64,000 nt of DNA, from the NCBI RefSeq assembly GCF_028858725.1, contig NC_084763.1, forward strand, positions 3,472,001 to 3,536,000, read 5' to 3'. Position 1 is the stretch's first letter. Each line of letters opens with the position of its first letter. The notes beneath the pieces are model-generated. The model had not been told where the DNA came from. It searched no databases and was given only the letters and a program-made list of their open reading frames with translations. The translations under genes were made by a program, and so were the position numbers. This DNA comes from Colius striatus (taxonomy: Eukaryota; Chordata; Aves; Coliiformes; Coliidae). Below, piece after piece: positions 58,501-64,000 of this stretch.

Positions 58501-59154
58501 AGGAGCATAAAACATAAATCAAAGAGAAAATTGCTTTGCTGCCACAAACCTTTAGGAAAGGCTAAGCAGATGCTACTAGCAGGAGGGCTTTTAAAGGAAA
58601 GGAATGACCACAGAAGGTGCTGGTTACCTCAGCATGTGCTGAGGTGCTCCTAAAGCCCCTGGAAGTCATACTAGCACGTAACACTGAGTAAACTGCTAGG
58701 CTGCCCTCAGTACTATTTGTTTTATGGATGCTTTTGTTCAGCAGGGCCTTTTTTTAATTAAAACCAAAAAGCCAGCCTCTTGGGGGATCTGTTTTCCTTG
58801 CCTCTTCTAACTTCAGCACAAACACACTAGAAAAATTATAGCCACAGTACAAATAAAAATAGCTGAAGAACTTGCAGCTGTAGTTAATTTCCCAAGTATG
58901 CAACGTTGCCCATTTAATGATGGAATCATATGCTCTGCTTTCAGTCCTGGCACAAGGCTATCTGAGCAGGGGGCAGATACTTTAGTTTGTGTGAATGCCA
59001 AAGGCAAGTCAGTGACTACAGCGAGCACAGAGAGGGCAGGAGGACAACGTGGTGTAGCCTACTGGATGTCCACATCAAACATTTTCTCCTGCTTTTTCTC
59101 TCACTTAAAACTATTAGTTGACTTACCAGCTGCCTAGACCAGGTTGTTAACTTG

Positions 59155-59340
59155 GTAACATGTACAGCAGGAAAAAAAATGTGCCTAATAAAAATTCATG
59201 AAGTGGAAAACACTTTTACAGCCGATGAGCTGATGTTTCTTTCTATTTTGAGTATTGTGTGTTGCTGGTGTGAAACGCATTACACGGAGAGGTTTCATTT
59301 GCTTATCTCCCTGAATAAAGCCTTTAACCAACTTGTCTAG
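59155..59340. promoter_or_regulatory. Candidate conserved non-coding element in VOPP1 intron 1
   Basis: Unique AT-rich stretch with GTGCCTAATAAAAATTCATG, GCCGATGAGCTGATG and GAATAAAGCCTTTAACC. Not a recognised repeat and no coding match. Composition-based only. Confidence 0.18.
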
Positions 59341-61978
59341 AGCCCAGATGTGTGGATTTCCCTAGTTTGGTGCAGAAAAAAAGCAATAAAGAACTTGGTA
59401 TTTGTAGGAAACAAATGAAACACAACATGCCTCAAACTTGGCAAGGAGAATCTGCAAACTAAAACCACACCAAAGCACTAAACCCACTTTTGAAGCACTG
59501 TAGTCAGATGTAAAAGAAATGCTTATTTAGTTACCTCTTGCAGCTTTGTCTTCAGTTGCTAAGCACCTTCTCACACACTCACTTACAAGCTAAACTGAGT
59601 AGAATGAGTAGAGACACAATGCTTATCAATTCACACACAACATCCATCAGTGGTGATGAAGCACAAATGAAAGATTTGGACTTAGGTACGAGTAAAATTC
59701 AAAGGCTCAGAAGTGAGAGGGAAGTTGGGAGCCTGTTGCTTATAACTGGAAATACAGAGCATCTATCTCTGTTGGGCTTCATTGCCTCATTCACATGCAT
59801 AAAGGCACAGCCAGAGGTCATAAAACCAGAGCATTCAGCAGGTAAATGTGAAAAATATCGTGCTCTCCACTTGTTAAGAGCCCACTGGCAGAGCAAACTC
59901 TAAACTATGGTAACAGTTTTAAAGAGGGGGGGAAAAAGAGATTTTTTTAAAAGTCAAAGCTTGCAGCATTGCCAAGATCCCTCTGTTATGCTCAGATACA
60001 GTTTTATCTACTCCAGGGAGAAAAAAAAATCACCCCAGCCTTTGAGGTGACTTCCCTGCCACTGGGCAAGGCACACGGCACTGTGAAAGCAAAAGCTCAA
60101 TCCAACACTCGACAGGTCAGAGGCCCTGGTTCATATCTCTGTACAACATCAAATAAACTGCCTGGCAAACACAACTGAGATGGGAAAAAAGATGGGTTGG
60201 TCGGGTTTAAAACTGGATGTAAAGAATAGTTTCACACCCAGCCCACTGCCTTCCTGCGAGGGAAGAAAAGGATGTGTTCAGACCAAAGGTGACCAACTAC
60301 AGAGATGCAGTGAAGCAGCTTTTGGGCTCTGCCTGACCTCGTCCTGCTTGTAGAAGGTGTCTTGAGTCCTTCCTGCTGTTTAACAAAGCAAACCCATATC
60401 CCTCAGGTGTCTACAGAGACAGAAGTAACATTCATTAGCCACGTTAGATTAATTCTTCTGGCTGTCTACAGCTTTCTCCCTGCATGCATGTCTGCTCCTG
60501 TGACAGAAGATGCTCGTGTGTATTAGGTCACATAACAGGATAATGAATACATCAAGGCACACAGGCATCTATCCAGCCAGCTAAAGACCTGTAAGTTACA
60601 GTCCTCAGGGCTAAAACACAAGGCCTTTGTGGTTTGAAGCAGATATGGCTGCTGCTCTCAGACAGGGTCCATTCAGTGTGTATTTCTGCAAGCAGATACC
60701 ATCTTGCTGAAACACTTCATTTTCTCTCCAAAGAAAGAAACTAGGCCACACAAGGGATTTTCTTAATCTTTTAAATTTAGTATTAGAGCTACCAATAATG
60801 TAAGCAACTACCTGTGCCACAGGGCAATTGCAGAACTAGGTAAAACAGGACAAACAAGGAAAAGGGAGGAAACATCTCTACAGACAGAACTGCACATTTG
60901 GCATCATAGCAACACTCCTGTCCACACTGCAACATGAAGGTAATGCATGGAAGGGGTGGGACGAGACTCTGGTCATCACTGAGCTCCAACAACCCACTTA
61001 ATATAGATGTCTTGGAAGGAGAACTTAGCTGCCATTACACCAATATGAATAGAGCCTACACTTGCACAAGCAGGCAGCGTCTGCATCCATCTGGACTAGT
61101 CCACGTGTGTGACAGTTTGGAAACCTTTACACCAGAGGATGTCCTTCACACTTCAAACCTAGTCCAGCCAGAAGTTTTCAGTGACATTTCAAGACTTGCA
61201 ACTATAGTACCAGGTAAATACAACTAAAATGGGAAAACCAAACCAAACCAAAACTCCCCATCCAGCACGATGACGCCTGTGAGGTGACTTCGTAACATCT
61301 TCCAGGCACATCCATGAGGACCACGCCTGGACCAGCACAATGTTCATCTAAATAAAAAGGAAGGTAACATCAGCAGCAGAAAGCCTTCACTTTGAAAGCA
61401 GAATTAGTAGGGCTTTGCACTGGGATGCTGTTGGAATCCTTTACATGGTTATTCTTTTGTGTTGGCTTTTTGTGACTGTTCAAAGAGAATGAAGTGTCAA
61501 ACTGTTTTGTCTGCAGACATCAGGTTACAAAGCTCTCTGTTCATTCATGAAAGTAATCATAAAACCCACTAAAAATAACTAATCCACAACACACTGAGAG
61601 TCTAAAGAGTTTCCAAGTGATTGGCCTGTTCCATGTCAGAACAGCTCCACCAAAAAAAAAAGCAAATCTAAAAGTCTAGTAAAAGCATTCTTAAAAGGTC
61701 AGAAAGATCCCCTTTAAACCACAATAGACAACAGGAGGCTGGAAACAACAGGATGAGCAAGGAGCATTCTTCAAAGGTTCACAAGTACAAAGGTCAACCA
61801 GAAGAAGCAAGAAGAGAAACACATGGGACCAGGACACCAGATCGCCAGCTCTCAGATTGTTGCCAACGACAGTGCTGAACACAAATGAATCCCAAATTAA
61901 TATCAGTGAAAGAAATGGATATATGCAACCACATCAACCTAGATGACAAGCAGATGTTCTACAGGCACAGTGAAAGAA

Positions 61979-62063
61979 ATCATAGAATGGTAAGGGGTTG
62001 GAAGGGACCTTTAGAGATCATTTAGTCCACTCCCCCTGCAGAAGCAGGTTCACCTAGATCAGG
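61979..62063 (-). mobile_element. CR1 LINE 3' end, about 85 bp
   Basis: ATCATAGAATGGTAAGGGG, GAAGGGACCTTTAGAGATCA and TTCACCTAGATCAGG; a very short 5'-truncated young copy. Confidence 0.9.
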
Positions 62064-64000
62064 AGGATCTGAAGAAGAGAGCAGGGTGATGATGCTGTGG
62101 GGTTTTATTTTTCAACTTGCAAGAAGGAAAATGAAAGGAGAGACATGGAAGAGGAGACCTAACCTCTCAGAACCATGTGTTGCCTCTGCAGAGGATTTAG
62201 GTAAAGCCTGACCACAAACCAGCAGAGGTGAGGACTTCTGACTTGCCCAGTTTTGCCATTCACGAGAAGGTACCAGGCCACAACCACCCTGACAGGCCTG
62301 AAACTGCCTGTCCATGCAGGTTCCAAAGCCTGAGCAGTCCTTTTGTTTCTTAAACACAGCAAAACACAGAAGGATAATATACAAGCACACTGTACTTGCT
62401 TATGTTTGGTGAGGGTTAGTAGGTAATTTTCAGTTTCTGTATACTTTGAAATACACAATATACCCAAGGTACAGGCACCTTTCAAAGCACATAACAAATG
62501 TTATGGAAATAGAGGGCTCAAGGGAGTTTTCTGTTGTTGCTCAGTAGAGAAGGCTCCATGTGCTAGGTTCCATGACATGGGCATGCTTCCTCTCCCACCT
62601 CTCCACAACCAGCAAGGTAACCAGGGGCCTTGTAGCAGGGACATCTTGGGGCTCTCTGTTGGAAAACTCACACACTTCAACACGCTGTACCTGACATGTG
62701 CTGCACAATATTGCCAATAGATTGGCTGCCAATACTGCAGAGGAAGCGCCCGAGAGGCAGCCACATGAGCTAGTTTTATGCATAAAGTGCAAAACCCACC
62801 AGGTCTCCATACATGCAAGTTCACTGGAAAAGCTCCTCGGGCACCTGGGCAGGTGCCAGAATTGCTGGAAACGCTGCAAAGGATATTTACAGAAGACAAA
62901 GAAAAAGTCCAAATGTAAAACAAATTATGAGAAAGTGCCAACTTCTCAACCTCAAGCAAAGAGCTCACGACAGCCAGCAGACCTAAGAGTGGGTCTCTGG
63001 GTTCAGTGGCACTTGGTTGACTTCTTCTTGGAGCAAATTCCTGGATTTGTCTCCGCTCTTTTTCTTTGTCAAGAGCCAGTAATGTTGTTTTGCTAATGGC
63101 TTATGCAGGAACACTGGAGCCAGCAGCTTGCACACTGGTTGTTTTTATTGGTCTATTAAAATGAAATGAAGCTGGTGCTAAAGCTTTTTATAATCATTTA
63201 GGCTATTTCATTATGAGTTCAGGGCAGAAAAGCAAGCAATGGTGTGTTATATAACTGCACAGGCATAGTGCATCTGCCCCTAGGTCTAAGGAGAAATCCA
63301 TATGGACCAAAGGGAAAATGAACAGTGGGAGAGTCACTTCTCCCAAATTTCTGCTGGTAGAAGCATCTGTTTGCTGTGCTTAGCACCACAGAAACAAATA
63401 ACGGGGAAATAAATTCACCAGAAGTAGAGTTTGACAGAAGGAATATTGGGGTGACTAGTCTTTCGTTTTTATCCTTGGTTGCATCTAGAAGCTTCTAATC
63501 AGGAACCAGGACACTGCTGCACAGCCACTCCAGAAAAAGGAAACTGGGTCTACTGAAGTCTTAAACAAAAGAAGCAACAGAAAGCAAGATGAAAGAAAGA
63601 GTAAAAATGAACAATGATGCTATAGTCCTTGTCATGAAAGTAAATGGTCTCAATATAACCATTCAAGTGCGGTTGTGTTTTGCATTCATGGCATAGACTC
63701 TGTGGTAGGACCTGCAGAAAAGCAAGGGAGGTAATTACAGGTGTTTACTAAAAGCCTTTCCTAATGGTTGAGGAAAAGGCAACATGCAGGAGGCCTCCAG
63801 AACTTCATAGACTTGTTTGAAGTTTAGGGTGGATTTAGGAAGTAAGCACTAGAGCAGGACAATAGGACAGGAATGCAAAAAGACTTATTCCAATGACTCT
63901 ATTTACATGTTCATCCAAGCAGCAGCAAAGCAAGAAACATCAGGAACATCAAGAAAACATCAGGAACAACAAGGAACCTCACACCAGGCTTTTTTTCCTG

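Larger units (their letters stand above)
43990..64000 (-). other. VOPP1: VOPP1 intron 1 (runs past the window)
   Basis: At least 20 kb with no exon match to the family's signal-peptide exon, so exon 1 is expected beyond the window. CR1 copies lie at 44520, 50906-51705 (nested), 54117, 54891 and 61979. The unique stretches 45334-50900, 51710-54110, 55520-61970 and 62070-64000 carry no supported gene; some segments there look like candidate regulatory elements. Confidence 0.85.

Noticed and set aside
44000..64000. VOPP1 signal-peptide exon 1 inside the window
   Set aside because: I saw no minus-strand Met-plus-hydrophobic exon with a matching donor; the CpG patch at 50700-50882 does not encode one. 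Exon 1 is assumed to lie beyond the right edge.

Overview
This is vertebrate nuclear DNA, most likely from a bird. The evidence is about 25 CR1 LINE fragments, several with the short ATTCTATG-type 3' tail of avian CR1, together with compact introns and conserved vertebrate coding exons. There are no operons, bacterial genes or prophage signals. Nearly all long open frames here are chance frames or stop-free tandem repeats; the real coding sequence lies in 12 short exons.

Layout: 1-16982 (+) holds exons 2-9 of LANCL2 (LanC-like protein 2), with exon 1 beyond the left edge. All eight exons have consistent splice phases and join to 1170 nt (389 residues plus stop). 22104-43989 (-) holds coding exons 2-5 of VOPP1 (vesicular, overexpressed in cancer, prosurvival protein 1), 456 nt (151 residues plus stop). 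Its signal-peptide exon lies beyond the right edge, so 43990-64000 is VOPP1 intron 1. The two genes are convergent, and about 5.1 kb between their stop codons holds both 3' UTRs. The same neighbour pair is known from human 7p11.2, beside EGFR.

Repeats are the most unusual content. (1) A 1200-bp minisatellite of 35/39-bp units fills the end of LANCL2 intron 8, and its last unit contains the 3' splice site of the terminal coding exon. (2) A 30-bp minisatellite in VOPP1 intron 4 appears to have grown out of a CR1 fragment. (3) A TG repeat sits just upstream of the VOPP1 terminal-exon acceptor. (4) There are nested and inverted CR1 insertions. The rest is intronic DNA with a few segments that look like candidate conserved non-coding elements. 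I found no convincing tRNA, rRNA, CRISPR array or undescribed gene system. The two genes have no established joint pathway; they are simply neighbours. LANCL2 is a cytosolic or membrane-associated LanC-like enzyme, and VOPP1 is an endosomal/lysosomal type I membrane protein.
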